Part shown: positions 34,534-43,840 of the stretch, one piece after another
Numbering within the stretch: the first letter of the stretch is position 1
Layout: each line of letters begins with the position of its first letter
Assembly: GCF_009729415.1 (NCBI RefSeq)
Contig: NZ_MPKW01000025.1
Span: 1-64,000 of the forward strand
Length of the DNA stretch: 64,000 nt
Origin: Mycolicibacterium sp. CBMA 234
GTDB taxonomy: Bacteria > Actinomycetota > Actinomycetes > Mycobacteriales > Mycobacteriaceae
Direction: 5' to 3'
Position numbers and translations under genes: made by a program
The notes under the pieces: model-generated
Seen by the model: the letters and a program-made list of their open reading frames with translations, nothing else
Told to the model about the DNA's origin: nothing
Database searches by the model: none

Positions 34534-34549
34534 GGTTTCACGTGAAACA
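34534..34549. promoter_or_regulatory. parS site at the start of rsmG
   Basis: GGTTTCACGTGAAACA carries the perfect 14-base palindrome GTTTCACGTGAAAC of the ParB-binding site. It overlaps the rsmG ribosome-binding site (GGAGG at 34531-34535) and contains the likely GTG start codon, so ParB binding and rsmG expression share this sequence. Confidence 0.93.
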
Positions 34550-35225
34550 TGGTGAAGCCCCATCCCCACCGGCCGCCGCCGTTGACGTTTTTGGAGACCG
34601 GGTCGAGCTGGCCCAGCGGTACGCCGAGATCTTGGCGGGCGATGGAATTGAACGCGGACTCATCGGACCGTCTGAAGTAGGCCGGTTGTGGGACCGTCAC
34701 GTGATGAATTGCGCCGCTATAGGCGAGTTGGTCGTTGGCGGCGAACGAATCGGCGATATCGGCAGTGGAGCTGGTCTGCCAGGCATCCCTCTGGCGCTGG
34801 CTCGGCCGGACGTCCATGTGGTTCTGATTGAGCCGCTGTTGCGCCGCGCTGACTTTCTTCGCGAAGTTGTCGCCGAGTTGGGCATCGACGTGACGGTCAT
34901 CCGTGGCCGCGCGGAGGAGCGGGCAGTGCGGGACGAGGCGGGGGAGCTCGACGTGGTTACCTCGCGAGCGGTGGCGGCGCTCGACAAGCTAGCCAAGTGG
35001 AGTCTGCCGTTGTTGCGGGTCGACGGTCGAATGCTGGCCCTCAAAGGTGAGCGTGCGGCCGACGAGATCGTCGAACATCGTCGGGCACTTCATTCACTCG
35101 GTGCTGTGGACGTAAGGGTGGTGAAATGTGGCGTGAACTATTTGACTCCGCCCGCAACCGTGGTCGAGGCGAAGCGCGGAGCCAAGCGCACGGGGACCGG
35201 ACGAACGGTCAAAAGCCGGCGATGA
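34542..35225 (+). CDS. rsmG: 16S rRNA (guanine-N7) methyltransferase RsmG (GidB)
   Basis: RsmG methylates G527 of 16S rRNA with S-adenosylmethionine; loss gives low-level streptomycin resistance. The product is 227 residues from this start. The SAM motif is DIGSGAGLPGIPLAL; LWDRHVMNCAAIGEL and SRAVAALDKL are family motifs. The GTG at 34542 lies within a parS site and is six bases after GGAGG. An ATG at 34527 would add five residues (MRRFH) but has no such site. Its stop overlaps a possible parA start (ATGA at 35222). Confidence 0.93.
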   Translation: MKHGEAPSPPAAAVDVFGDRVELAQRYAEILAGDGIERGLIGPSEVGRLWDRHVMNCAAIGELVVGGERIGDIGSGAGLPGIPLALARPDVHVVLIEPLLRRADFLREVVAELGIDVTVIRGRAEERAVRDEAGELDVVTSRAVAALDKLAKWSLPLLRVDGRMLALKGERAADEIVEHRRALHSLGAVDVRVVKCGVNYLTPPATVVEAKRGAKRTGTGRTVKSRR

Positions 35226-35248
35226 CGTCGTCGGGTAGGGGGAGCAAG

Positions 35249-36223
35249 ATGTCCGACGCCAAGGTTTCGGAAGCGGCCGGCCCGGCCGCCACACCAGGAA
35301 AGGCAGTGAGCGATGCCGCTGTTTCACGTGAAACATGGCCAACCAGCGTGACGATGGATACGCCGATCGGGGCTGAAGCCGAACGCGCCGTTCAGATCAT
35401 TCACGGAGCCAAGGGTCAGCAGCTTCCGCACCCGCAACATCAGCGCGTCTTCACGATCGCGAATCAGAAGGGTGGCGTCGGTAAGACCACCACCGCGGTC
35501 AACATGGCGGCTGCGCTCGCGCTGCAGGGGCTCAATGTTCTGGTCATCGATCTGGACCCCCAGGGCAACGCCAGCACCGCGCTGGGTATTGAACACCGGC
35601 CGGGGACGGCGTCGTCGTACGAGGTATTGATCGGGGAGATCACCCTGGAGGGCGCGCTACAGCGCAGCCCGCACAACGAGCGTCTCTACTGTGTCCCGGC
35701 CACCATCGACCTGGCTGGTGCCGAGATCGAATTGGTCAGCATGGTGGCACGTGAAACCCGGCTGCGGAACGCGCTCGCCACTCTCAAAGACCACAACTTC
35801 GACTACGTCTTCATTGACTGCCCGCCGTCGCTGGGTCTGCTCACCATCAACGCGCTCGTGGCGGCGCCCGAGGTGCTCATCCCGATCCAGTGCGAGTACT
35901 ACGCCCTGGAGGGTGTGGGGCAGCTGCTGCGCAACATCGAGATGGTGAAGGCGCACCTCAATCCTCAGCTGGAGGTCACCACCGTCGTCCTTACCATGTA
36001 CGACGGACGAACGAAGCTTGCCGATCAGGTGGCGATGGACGTTCGCGACCACTTTGGCGATAAGGTTTTGCGGACCGTCATCCCACGCAGCGTCAAGGTT
36101 TCCGAGGCCCCGGGATACGGCATGACGATCCTGGATTACGACCCGGGTTCACGTGGAGCAATGAGCTATTTGGATGCCAGCCGGGAACTCGCCCAACGCG
36201 GCGAGCGGGGAGTGAGGAAGTAA
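35249..36223 (+). CDS. parA: Chromosome partitioning ATPase ParA
   Basis: ParA is the Walker-type ATPase that moves ParB-parS complexes apart. The product is 324 residues from this start. The deviant Walker A is NQKGGVGKTTT, followed by VIDLDPQGNAS and FIDCPPSLGLL. The ATG at 35249 has GGGGGAGCAAG directly upstream; an ATG at 35222 that overlaps the rsmG stop is an alternative and would add nine residues. A perfect parS site lies in frame near the N-terminus and encodes VSRET. Confidence 0.95.
   Translation: MSDAKVSEAAGPAATPGKAVSDAAVSRETWPTSVTMDTPIGAEAERAVQIIHGAKGQQLPHPQHQRVFTIANQKGGVGKTTTAVNMAAALALQGLNVLVIDLDPQGNASTALGIEHRPGTASSYEVLIGEITLEGALQRSPHNERLYCVPATIDLAGAEIELVSMVARETRLRNALATLKDHNFDYVFIDCPPSLGLLTINALVAAPEVLIPIQCEYYALEGVGQLLRNIEMVKAHLNPQLEVTTVVLTMYDGRTKLADQVAMDVRDHFGDKVLRTVIPRSVKVSEAPGYGMTILDYDPGSRGAMSYLDASRELAQRGERGVRK
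35320..35335. promoter_or_regulatory. Perfect parS site within parA
   Basis: TGTTTCACGTGAAACA, the full 16-base consensus. It is inside the variable N-terminal part of the parA coding sequence and is read as AVSRET, so it does not disturb the ATPase domain. Confidence 0.96.
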
Positions 36224-36225
36224 CG

Positions 36226-37263
36226 ATGACGCAGCCACGCAAGCGCAGTGGACTTGGTCGGGGGCTGGCGGCACTCATCCCGACCGGCGCTCCCGAGGGG
36301 GAGCAGGGGGATACCGCGTTGCGGATGGGTTCCGCGGCTGCCGACGTGGTGATCGGCGGCGGTCCCGTCACTCCGATCAACGGCGCAGCGGCTGCGGAAG
36401 CTGTCGCGGCCGCCGCTGCAGCTGCCAAGGCTGAAGCCGAGGCGATCGGCGCGGTTTACCGTGAGATCGAGCCGTCCGCGATTCAGCCGAACCCGCGCCA
36501 GCCGCGTCAGGTGTTCGACAACGAAGCGCTCGCCGAACTGGTCCACTCCATCCGGGAGTTCGGCCTCATGCAGCCCATTGTGGTGCGCGAGCTCAGTCAG
36601 CCGTCCGGTGATCATCGGTACCAGCTGATCATGGGTGAGCGCCGGTGGCGCGCATCGCAGGAGGCCGGTCTGACGGCTATCCCGGCCATTGTCCGGGAGA
36701 CCGCGGACGACAACATGCTGCGCGACGCGCTGCTCGAGAACATCCACAGGGTCCAGCTCAACCCGCTTGAAGAGGCATCGGCCTATCAGCAGCTGTTGGA
36801 AGAGTTCGACGTCACCCACGAGGAACTGGCCACGCGCATCGGCCGGTCCCGTCCGGTGATCACCAACATGATCCGTCTGCTGAAGCTGCCCATCGCGGTC
36901 CAGCGTCGCGTCGCTGCTGGTGTGCTGTCGGCTGGTCATGCACGCGCGCTGCTCGCTCTCGAAGGGGGAGCAGAGAAGCAGGAAGAGCTCGCCGCTCGCA
37001 TTGTGGCCGAGGGCCTGTCGGTCCGCGCCACGGAGGAAGCTGTCACGCTCGCCAACCGCGACGGTGACAAGCCGGCACCGGCTCCGAAGCGCAAGCCGAT
37101 TCAGATGCCCGGTCTGCAGGATGTGGCCGAGCACCTGTCAACTGCGTTCGACACGAAGGTCACCGTGAGCCTGGGCAAGCGTAAAGGCAAGATCGTCGTC
37201 GAGTTCGGCTCGGTCGACGATCTCCAGCGGATCGTCGACCTGATGAAGACCGCACAGGACTGA
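36226..37263 (+). CDS. parB: Chromosome partitioning protein ParB
   Basis: ParB is a CTP-dependent clamp that loads at parS and spreads along DNA. The product is 345 residues. The N-terminus RKRSGLGRGLAALIP is the ParA-stimulating segment. The NTP-binding domain shows NPRQPRQVF and GERRWRAS, followed by ENIHRVQLNPLEEA. A helix-turn-helix for parS follows (THEELATRIGRSRPVITNMIRLLKLP, in parts). The C-terminal dimer domain is present. It starts 2 bases after parA. Confidence 0.96.
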   Translation: MTQPRKRSGLGRGLAALIPTGAPEGEQGDTALRMGSAAADVVIGGGPVTPINGAAAAEAVAAAAAAAKAEAEAIGAVYREIEPSAIQPNPRQPRQVFDNEALAELVHSIREFGLMQPIVVRELSQPSGDHRYQLIMGERRWRASQEAGLTAIPAIVRETADDNMLRDALLENIHRVQLNPLEEASAYQQLLEEFDVTHEELATRIGRSRPVITNMIRLLKLPIAVQRRVAAGVLSAGHARALLALEGGAEKQEELAARIVAEGLSVRATEEAVTLANRDGDKPAPAPKRKPIQMPGLQDVAEHLSTAFDTKVTVSLGKRKGKIVVEFGSVDDLQRIVDLMKTAQD

Positions 37264-37370
37264 AGCACCTTTTTTCGGGTTTGCGACGCCCCGACCGGAG
37301 ACATGAGCCAGTTACGTCACTGTGACGGCGGACGATCGGGGCGCTTCGCAGGCGGAGTGGGGAACCGCAA

Positions 37371-37386
37371 TGTTTCACGTGGAACA
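37371..37386. promoter_or_regulatory. parS site downstream of parB
   Basis: TGTTTCACGTGGAACA, one base off the consensus, in the 234-base non-coding gap between parB and the next gene. Confidence 0.88.
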
Positions 37387-37497
37387 GTTCAGCCTTCGGG
37401 TGCCGTCAGATCGAACGAAACAAATCGGGTCGACGGCGCCAGGTTCTCCTATCCTGAAAGGGCAGCCTGATCCGATCGGGCGGACGACGGGAGTCTG

Positions 37498-38256
37498 GTG
37501 ACATCACGAATCACGCCGCTGCGCCTCGAGTCATTCGAGCGGCTGCCCAAGCACGCGAGGCGTTGTGTGTTCTGGGAAGTCGACCCGTCGATTCTTGGTG
37601 GCAGCGACCACCTCAGTGACCCCGAGTTCGAGAAGGAAGCATGGCTGTCGATGGTCATGCTCGAGTGGGGATCGTGCGGACAGCTCGCCGTCGCCTGTGA
37701 TCCCGATCGAGCGGTCGAGCCCGACGACGATTCGCCGTGTCTGGGTTACGCGTTCTATGCGCCGCCTCGAGCGGTACCCCGCGCGCACCGTTTCCCCACC
37801 GGACCCGTCAGTCCTGATGCTGTCCTGCTGACGTCAATCGGCGTCGAATGCAGCGAGGCAGGGGAGGCGCTGTCGCGTCATCTGATTGCTGCCGTGGTGG
37901 CTGACTTGGTTCGTCGTGGTGTGCGCGCGCTGGAAGCCTTCGGCCGCACCACCGAGGTCGCGGAGCTGGGTAGCCAGGAGGCGTGCCCGGCCGAACTCGC
38001 TGCAGCCGTGGAGGCGTTCGGTGAATGCGCTGTCGAGCAATGCGTGATCGCAGCGGACTTCCTTCTAGACAATGGCTTCGAGATCGTCGCGCCACATCCG
38101 TATTTCCCGCGACTGCGCCTGGAACTGGAGCAGGGACTGGGTTGGAAGGCTGATGTTGAGGCGGCGCTGGAGCGACTGCTGGACAGCAGCCAACTGCAGC
38201 AGCCAGTCGGCGCGGTGCCATGCCCGACGCTGTGGACGCCGTACTCGGCCCAGTAG
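37498..38256 (+). CDS. GNAT-like conserved mycobacterial protein next to parB
   Basis: The product is 252 residues, soluble. It corresponds to the conserved gene that follows parB in mycobacteria and has weak features of a GNAT-type acyltransferase: CDPDRAVEPDD, then LGYAFYAPPRAVPRAHRFP, then LLTSIGVECSEAGEALSRHLIAAVVADLVRRGVRALEAFG, in parts. The target is unknown. The GTG start at 37498 follows GGACGACGGGAG. It lies between two parS sites and is presumably transcribed from a promoter near 37390-37480. Confidence 0.75.
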   Translation: MTSRITPLRLESFERLPKHARRCVFWEVDPSILGGSDHLSDPEFEKEAWLSMVMLEWGSCGQLAVACDPDRAVEPDDDSPCLGYAFYAPPRAVPRAHRFPTGPVSPDAVLLTSIGVECSEAGEALSRHLIAAVVADLVRRGVRALEAFGRTTEVAELGSQEACPAELAAAVEAFGECAVEQCVIAADFLLDNGFEIVAPHPYFPRLRLELEQGLGWKADVEAALERLLDSSQLQQPVGAVPCPTLWTPYSAQ

Positions 38257-39254
38257 CCGGTGTCGTCGGGGAGCAGGTTTCACGTGAAACGGTGCGACGC
38301 GTAGTGCCCGACTTCCCGTCCGCCTCGGGACTGCTGGATGTCGGAGACGGCAACCAGGTCTACTGGGAGACCCGAGGAAATCCGACCGGCCGACCCGTCT
38401 TGATCGTGCACGGGGGTCCGGGCAGCGGCCGGTCACGCACGGCCCACAAGCAATTCGATCCCGACCTTTTTCGGGTCGTGGCGTTCGATCAACGTGGCTG
38501 TGGTGACAGCGTCCCGAGCGCGGCGGACCCGTCGACCGACATGGCCTGCAATACCACCGAGCATCTGATCGCGGACATGGAGACGCTGCGCCGTCATCTC
38601 GGCATCGATCGGTGGCTGCTCTATGGAGGGTCCTGGGCGTCCACGTTGATCCTGGCTTACGCGCAGCGGCACTCGGAGCGGGTCATCGGCATCGTGCTGA
38701 TCGGGGTGACGATGACGCGGCCGCGCGAAGTGGATTGGCTGTACCGCGGTCTGCGAATCTTCCGGCCCGCTGAATGGCAACGGTTCCGCGACGGCGTACC
38801 TGTGGAGCACCGCGATGGCGTTCTCGTCGAGGCCTACCGGCGGCTCATGGAGCACCCGGATGCCGCCGTGCGCGAGCGAGGCGCGGGGGACTGGTGCGCG
38901 TGGGAAGACGCCGCGATCGCTCACGAGACGTCCGGGAAGCCCGGGCAGTACTCCGCGAAGATCGACGCGGACCGGCTGGCGTTTGTCCGGATCTGTACGC
39001 ACTACTTCGCCCGTGCGGCATGGCTGGACGACGTTCAGTTGCTGCAGAACGCCCACCGGCTTGAAGGCATCCCCGGTGTCCTGATCCACGGCCGGCTCGA
39101 TCTCTCCGCGCCGGTCCGGATCGCGTGGGAGCTCGCCGCGGTGTGGCCCGACGCGGAACTCCGAATCATCGAGGACTCCGGACACACGGGTAGCGCCGCC
39201 ATGGTGGCTGCTATTGCCGAGGCCGTCGCGCGGTTCACGCCAACGCCGGACTGA
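38220..39254 (+). CDS. Proline iminopeptidase (alpha/beta hydrolase)
   Basis: Proline iminopeptidases release N-terminal proline from peptides. The product is 344 residues. The oxyanion motif HGGPGSG, the nucleophile elbow GGSWAS (Ser), the late acidic residue in GRLDLSAP and the catalytic His in DSGHTGS are all visible. The ATG at 38220 overlaps the upstream gene by 37 bases and lacks a clear ribosome-binding site; a GTG at 38292 is an alternative. A parS site lies in frame and is read as VSRET. It is not found at this position in M. tuberculosis. Confidence 0.88.
   Translation: MPDAVDAVLGPVAGVVGEQVSRETVRRVVPDFPSASGLLDVGDGNQVYWETRGNPTGRPVLIVHGGPGSGRSRTAHKQFDPDLFRVVAFDQRGCGDSVPSAADPSTDMACNTTEHLIADMETLRRHLGIDRWLLYGGSWASTLILAYAQRHSERVIGIVLIGVTMTRPREVDWLYRGLRIFRPAEWQRFRDGVPVEHRDGVLVEAYRRLMEHPDAAVRERGAGDWCAWEDAAIAHETSGKPGQYSAKIDADRLAFVRICTHYFARAAWLDDVQLLQNAHRLEGIPGVLIHGRLDLSAPVRIAWELAAVWPDAELRIIEDSGHTGSAAMVAAIAEAVARFTPTPD
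38276..38291. promoter_or_regulatory. parS site at the start of the iminopeptidase gene
   Basis: GGTTTCACGTGAAACG contains the perfect 14-base core GTTTCACGTGAAAC. It is 20 bases after the GNAT-like gene's stop. Confidence 0.92.
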
Positions 39255-39262
39255 GCGCACGT

Positions 39263-39278
39263 GGTTCCACGTGAAACA
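39263..39278. promoter_or_regulatory. parS site downstream of the iminopeptidase gene
   Basis: GGTTCCACGTGAAACA differs from the 14-base core at one position. It lies in non-coding DNA eight bases after the iminopeptidase stop. Confidence 0.86.
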
Positions 39279-39359
39279 TCGTGAGGGTCGTATGTCTGCG
39301 CCGGAGGTGGATACGTGGCTGCGCCGATGTTTGTGGCTCACCGACCCCTCACGCTGATT

Positions 39360-40515
39360 GGAATGAGCGAACTGCGTGCGGCCTTCCCATTGGTGGATTG
39401 GAGCGGCGTGGGCGACCGGACAGTTCGCCGACCTGGTTGTGGCGCACGACGGTGTCCAGCCGGTCGCGCAGGGTGAAGGGGACAGCTTCGTCATCGCCTT
39501 CGGCTGTGCGTCTGATGCGGTCGCGCGTGCGCTGGAACTCCAACGGGCGCCGCTCCGGTTGCGTGTCGGGATCCGTTCAACTGACCAACTTCGTCGGCCG
39601 GGCCGCCGAGACCACGAACCTGCGCGACCTTCTTGCCGGCAACCGGTTGGTCATGCTGACCGGAGCGGGTGGGTCGGGGAAGACACGTCTGGCTATCCAC
39701 GTAGCGAGTCGGGTCGTGGCGGATTACACCGATGGCATTTGGTACGTCGACCTTGCGCCGATCGCCAATCCGGACGTCGTACCGGCGACGGCAGCTCGAG
39801 TATTCGGACTGGCCGACCAACCGGGGCACTCCACGACGGAGACGCTGCTGCGATTCGTGGGGGATCGACGGCTGCTCGTGGTGCTCGACAACTGCGAGCA
39901 TCTCGTTAACGCGTCCGCCGCGATGGTCATCGCGGTGCTAGAGGCGGGGCCTGGCGACGAGTCGCGAGCCGCTCGGCGTGCCGGGAGAGGCGGTGTGTCA
40001 GGTGCCGTCGCTGGCGCTCGTCGATGAAGCCGTCGAATCATTCGCCGACCACGCGCGGCTCGCCCGCGCCGACTCCACGGTCACAGCCGAGAACGGGGCG
40101 ACCGTGGAGCAGATCTGCCACCGGCTCGACGGCATGCCGCTGGCGATCGAATTCGCCGCGGCCGGGGTGCGGGCGCTGTCACTGCCCGAGATCCCTCGGT
40201 GGGTTCGATCTGGAGGCCGCGCGATCGGTTGCAGCCGACGATGTGGCGGAGCGCTATCAGGTTCTGGATCAGCTGAGCCTGCTCGTCGACAACTCGCTCG
40301 TCATCGCCGAAAGCCGGCTCGGTCGGACCCGGTACCGGCTGCTGGAAACGGTGCGCCAGTACGCGCTGGAGAAGCTGGGGGAGTCGGACGAAGCAGACGC
40401 CGTGCGACGGCGGCATCGGGATTGCGGCGTCAATCGCGGCGTCGCTACAACCGCTGTGGCTCAACGGTGGCTGTATTCGAGAAGGACTGGTCTGGTTCGG
40501 CCGGGTGCTCGCTGA
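39360..40515 (+). pseudogene. Decayed adenylate cyclase/NB-ARC ATPase/LuxR-type regulator
   Basis: Fragments of one large regulator lie in successive frames. A class III cyclase piece (VAQGEGDSFVIAFGCASDAV) is at about 39445-39570. The ATPase start with Walker A (TGAGGSGKTRLAIH) and LLVVLDNCEHLV is at about 39570-39960 in another frame. Then EQICHRLDGMPLAIEFAAAG (about 40108-40170) and YQVLDQLSLLVDNSLV with YRLLETVRQYALEKLGES (about 40255-40385) each shift frame again. Most of the cyclase domain, parts of the ATPase and the LuxR DNA-binding domain are missing. Large multidomain regulators of this kind are abundant in mycobacteria. Confidence 0.85.
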
Positions 40516-40732
40516 GGAGCACGCGGAGCATGTGGATTCATCGCCGCCAACGCCGAATATCTCGGCGCGGGTGCCAGTTCGTCGAGCGCATAGGGGCGGG
40601 CGCACGCGTCGGGGTTAGTCACCTCCGTCGCACCTACGGCGCCCGGGGGCCATTCGGGGACCCGCGTTAGCGTCGCCCGCATCTGGGCCGGCAGACGGGC
40701 GAGGAGACGCCGTTGCGGCGGTGCCTGACGAG

Positions 40733-41584
40733 CTAGCGGTCCTCGTCCGCGATGTGGCGGGTAAGGAGTTGGAGCGCGTCTGCCGAGGAGGCGTCGTTGG
40801 GGGTGTAGACCTCCAGGCGGTGATCCGGGCTGTCCGGCTGCAGCCAAACCTGGTACGCGATGCTCGTGGCGCCGACGGTGGGGTGTTGCAGATGCATGTC
40901 GCCAGTGGTGCAGTCGGAGACCTCGCCGGTCGCCCACATCTGCGCGAACTGATCGCTGCGCATGCTGAGTTCGCCGATGAGGTTCGCCAGACGTGCGTCA
41001 GTGGGGAAGCGGCCAGCGGTGAGCCGGAGGTACGCGACATGGACGCGGGCAAGCTCGTCCCAGTTGCGGTGTAGGTCTCGGGTCAACGGGTCGAGGAAGA
41101 ACATCCTCGGGATTGAGGGACGATGGCCTGGGTCCGTGGGTCCGTCGAAATCCACGTGCTCGGCTAGCAGCGCATGACCGGTGCGGTTCCAGGTGAGCAC
41201 GTCCCCGCGCCTGCCCAGCAGGATTGCGGGAGTGGCTTCGCCGAGCGAGTCGAGCAGCGCGAGCACCCGGGGGTGAGGGTGCTCGACGGGTGGTTCGGCG
41301 AGGCCGGTCCGATGGGTCTGACGGGCGAGGTTGTGTAGATGGGCCGTCTCGACTCCGTCCAGTTCCAACACCCGGGCCAGAGCGTCGAGGACTTGTGCGG
41401 AGGCGGCGCCGGCTTGGTCTTGTTCCAGCCGCGTGTAGTAGCCCGCACTGACCCCGGCGAGGTGAGCCAACTCTTCGCGGCGCAGACCGGGAACGCGCCG
41501 CCCGCTCCCGTAAGTGCGGAGCCCGATCGCATCTGGCGTGACCTGATCGCGACGGTTCTTCAAGAATGCGCCGAGGCTCTCCAC
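40733..41584 (-). CDS. XRE-family regulator with MmyB-like ligand domain
   Basis: A DNA-binding regulator of 283 residues. An N-terminal helix-turn-helix (GLRREELAHLAGVSAGYYTRLEQ) is followed by an MmyB-like domain that in this family binds a small hydrophobic ligand (TWNRTGHALLAEHVDF and RNWDELARVHVAYLRLTAGRFP, in parts). The GTG at 41584 (VESLGAFLKNRRDQV) is the usual position; the frame is open for 19 more codons. It is divergent from the MFS exporter 104 bases away and likely controls it. Confidence 0.87.
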   Translation of the reverse strand: MESLGAFLKNRRDQVTPDAIGLRTYGSGRRVPGLRREELAHLAGVSAGYYTRLEQDQAGAASAQVLDALARVLELDGVETAHLHNLARQTHRTGLAEPPVEHPHPRVLALLDSLGEATPAILLGRRGDVLTWNRTGHALLAEHVDFDGPTDPGHRPSIPRMFFLDPLTRDLHRNWDELARVHVAYLRLTAGRFPTDARLANLIGELSMRSDQFAQMWATGEVSDCTTGDMHLQHPTVGATSIAYQVWLQPDSPDHRLEVYTPNDASSADALQLLTRHIADEDR

Positions 41585-41687
41585 GTACTCAAGCGTGGCA
41601 TGGGCGTTGGTCGTGTGCGTGCACCTGCGGGGTGTACCCACACCCGGTGCCTGGCTGTCCCCGCGCGGTCCCTGAAGCGTTGCCGCT

Positions 41688-43193
41688 ATGGCTCAACACC
41701 CCTCTGTCCCGTCCGGCGTGCGCAACCTCCGCACATGGCTCGGTCTAATCGTGATCCTCGGTCCGGTGCTGCTGGTATCGATGGACGGGTCCATCCTCTT
41801 CCTCGCGATGCCCCGGATCAGTCAGGCGCTGAATCCCAGCGCTGACCAAGCCCTGTGGATTCTGGACATCTATGGCTTCGCCGTCGGGTCGCTCCTCGTG
41901 GCATTTGGGAACGTCGGCGACCGCTACGGACGGCTCAGGCTCCTGATGATCGGTGCGTCCTGCTTCGGTCTCGGCTCGGCTGCCGCCGCGTTCGCCCCGA
42001 CCCCGGAACTGCTTATCGCGGCCCGCGCCGTCATGGGGATCGCGGGCGCGACCCTGCTCCCATCCGCGCTGGCGGTCCTCAGCGAGTTGTTCGCCGACCC
42101 GAAGCGACGGACCCAGGCCGTCGGGATCTTCGCCGCGGCGTTCGCGGCCGGCTTCGCGATCGGCCCGGTGATTGGCGGTGTACTCCTGGAGCGCTTCTGG
42201 TGGGGATCGGTGTTCTTGATCAACCTGCCCACCATCGCGCTGTTCCTCTGCGTCGCCCCGATGGTGCTGCGCGAAGTCCGAGCCGCAGGGGTGGGACGGA
42301 TCGACACCATCAGTGTGGTCGCCTCCGCCGGCGGGCTCCTGCTGGCGATCTACGGCATCAAGCACGCTGCCGTCGACGGGCTGACGCTGTCCGCCGCCGG
42401 CACCGCAATCCTGGGCACCGGGCTGCTGGTGTGGTTCGGTCTCCGCCAACGGCGACTCGACCACCCGCTCATCGACTTCTCGTTGTTCGGCGACCGGACC
42501 TTCACCGTGGCCATCATCACCGGCTTGGTCCCGCTCGCGGCGTGGTCCGCCACTGCGTACCTCGCCGGGATCTATCTACAGTTCGTCCTGGGCATTCCCG
42601 TCCGCGACGCGGCGCTCCTGGCGGTGCCAGGAGCCGTCGTACTCACCACGACGTGTGTCGTCACCCCGATGGTCGTCGACCGCGTCGGCAAGCGCACCGC
42701 GCTGCTCGTCTGCCACTTCTCCATCGCGGCCGGACTGCTCCTGCTGTTGCGAACGACTATCACCGGCGGCATCGGCTGGTACATCGCTGCTACCGCAGTC
42801 GCAGGCATCGGCTACGGCATCTCATTCGCGGTCGTCGCGGACACCGCCGTCGCGGCCGTGCCTCCTGATCGCGCCGGATCGGCCGGCGCCATCGCTGAGA
42901 CCAGCAATGAGATCGGCAACGCCCTTGGCATCGCATTGCTCGGCTCGCTCGCCGCGCTCACGGTCCGCCTCCACGGCCCCGAGCTGGCCCCCACTCTCCA
43001 CGAAACACTCCAGCTGCCCGACTTGTCAGCTGCGGTCGTGAGCGACGCCAAATCGGCCTTCCTCACGGGCCTACATGTCGCCGCAGCGACAGCCAGCGCC
43101 CTGCACGTCGTCCTCGGCCTTGTGACGCTCCGCTGGTTGCCCCGGGATATCGCGGACACCGCGGACGAAAACGAAACCGCAGCGGCCCGCTGA
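41688..43193 (+). CDS. MFS drug:H+ antiporter, DHA2 (14-helix) type
   Basis: The product is 501 residues with about 14 membrane helices. The MFS motif A (GNVGDRYGRLRLLMIG) and a motif C-like segment in helix 5 (AGFAIGPVIGGVLLERFWW) identify the EmrB/QacA-type exporters. The likely role is proton-driven export of drugs, dyes or a metabolite; substrate cannot be read from sequence. Its divergent MmyB-type regulator is a common arrangement for inducible efflux. It belongs to the accessory region between the GNAT-like gene and cwlM. Confidence 0.9.
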   Translation: MAQHPSVPSGVRNLRTWLGLIVILGPVLLVSMDGSILFLAMPRISQALNPSADQALWILDIYGFAVGSLLVAFGNVGDRYGRLRLLMIGASCFGLGSAAAAFAPTPELLIAARAVMGIAGATLLPSALAVLSELFADPKRRTQAVGIFAAAFAAGFAIGPVIGGVLLERFWWGSVFLINLPTIALFLCVAPMVLREVRAAGVGRIDTISVVASAGGLLLAIYGIKHAAVDGLTLSAAGTAILGTGLLVWFGLRQRRLDHPLIDFSLFGDRTFTVAIITGLVPLAAWSATAYLAGIYLQFVLGIPVRDAALLAVPGAVVLTTTCVVTPMVVDRVGKRTALLVCHFSIAAGLLLLLRTTITGGIGWYIAATAVAGIGYGISFAVVADTAVAAVPPDRAGSAGAIAETSNEIGNALGIALLGSLAALTVRLHGPELAPTLHETLQLPDLSAAVVSDAKSAFLTGLHVAAATASALHVVLGLVTLRWLPRDIADTADENETAAAR

Positions 43194-43268
43194 CGGAGGA
43201 CTGGGCAAGGTTCGGGATTGCGTTGGGGGAGAAGGCCTAGCCCGCACGCTGTTCGAGCGTGACTCGGG

Positions 43269-43772
43269 TCAGCGATCGTGAGCTGCCAGGAGTCGCCGCA
43301 GGATGCGGTCGAGGTGTGCGCGGTCTGACTTCGACAGGACGGACACGAGTTGTTCTTCGTTGGCCGCGTGCTCGGTGACGACGGTGTCGATCAGCTCGGT
43401 TCCGCGGTCGGTCAGTTCGACCGAGATGCTCCGTCGGTCTTCGGGATTGGCGACTCGGCGGATGAGGCCGGCGGCTTCGAGTCGGTCCAGACGGCTGGTC
43501 ATGCCGGCGCGCGAGAGCATCAGTTCCTCGGCCAGCAATGACGGCTGCAACGCAAAGGGATGACCCGAACGGCGCAGTGCCGCAAGCACATCGAACTCAC
43601 CGCTCTGTAGGCCGTGACGCGCGAACACCGCGTTCACCGCCGCCGGCATCACCAGCGCCAGCCGCCCGAACCGACCCAGAATGCCCATCGCGTCAGTCGG
43701 TAGTTCGGGCCGCTCCCGTCGCCACTGCGCGACGATCGCATCAACCTTGTCCTGGCTGCTCGGTTCGACCAT
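43269..43772 (-). CDS. MarR-family transcriptional regulator
   Basis: The product is 167 residues. The winged helix shows SLLAEELMLSRAGMTSRLDRLEAAGLI followed by the wing NPEDRRSISVELTDRG, the MarR hallmark. The ATG at 43772 is 68 bases from the divergent cupin gene, with an inverted repeat between them, so it probably represses both. It converges on the MFS gene across a 75-base gap. Confidence 0.92.
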   Translation of the reverse strand: MVEPSSQDKVDAIVAQWRRERPELPTDAMGILGRFGRLALVMPAAVNAVFARHGLQSGEFDVLAALRRSGHPFALQPSLLAEELMLSRAGMTSRLDRLEAAGLIRRVANPEDRRSISVELTDRGTELIDTVVTEHAANEEQLVSVLSKSDRAHLDRILRRLLAAHDR

Positions 43773-43792
43773 GGACAGAGTTTATTCGCTCC

Positions 43793-43833
43793 CATATAGT
43801 TCGATAGCGAATTATCAATCAGCGAACTATGTG
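43793..43833. promoter_or_regulatory. MarR-type operator between marR-like and cupin genes
   Basis: CATATAGTTCG (43793-43803) and CGAACTATGTG (43823-43833) form an inverted repeat with one mismatch. Inside is a second imperfect palindrome, TTCGATAGCGAA (43801-43812). The stretch is AT-rich, unlike its flanks, and carries both promoters. Confidence 0.7.
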
Positions 43834-43840
43834 AGGTGCC

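Noticed and set aside
35745..35760. parS-like GTGGCACGTGAAAC inside parA
   Set aside because: Two mismatches in the core, and it encodes the conserved MVARET segment; probably a coding coincidence.
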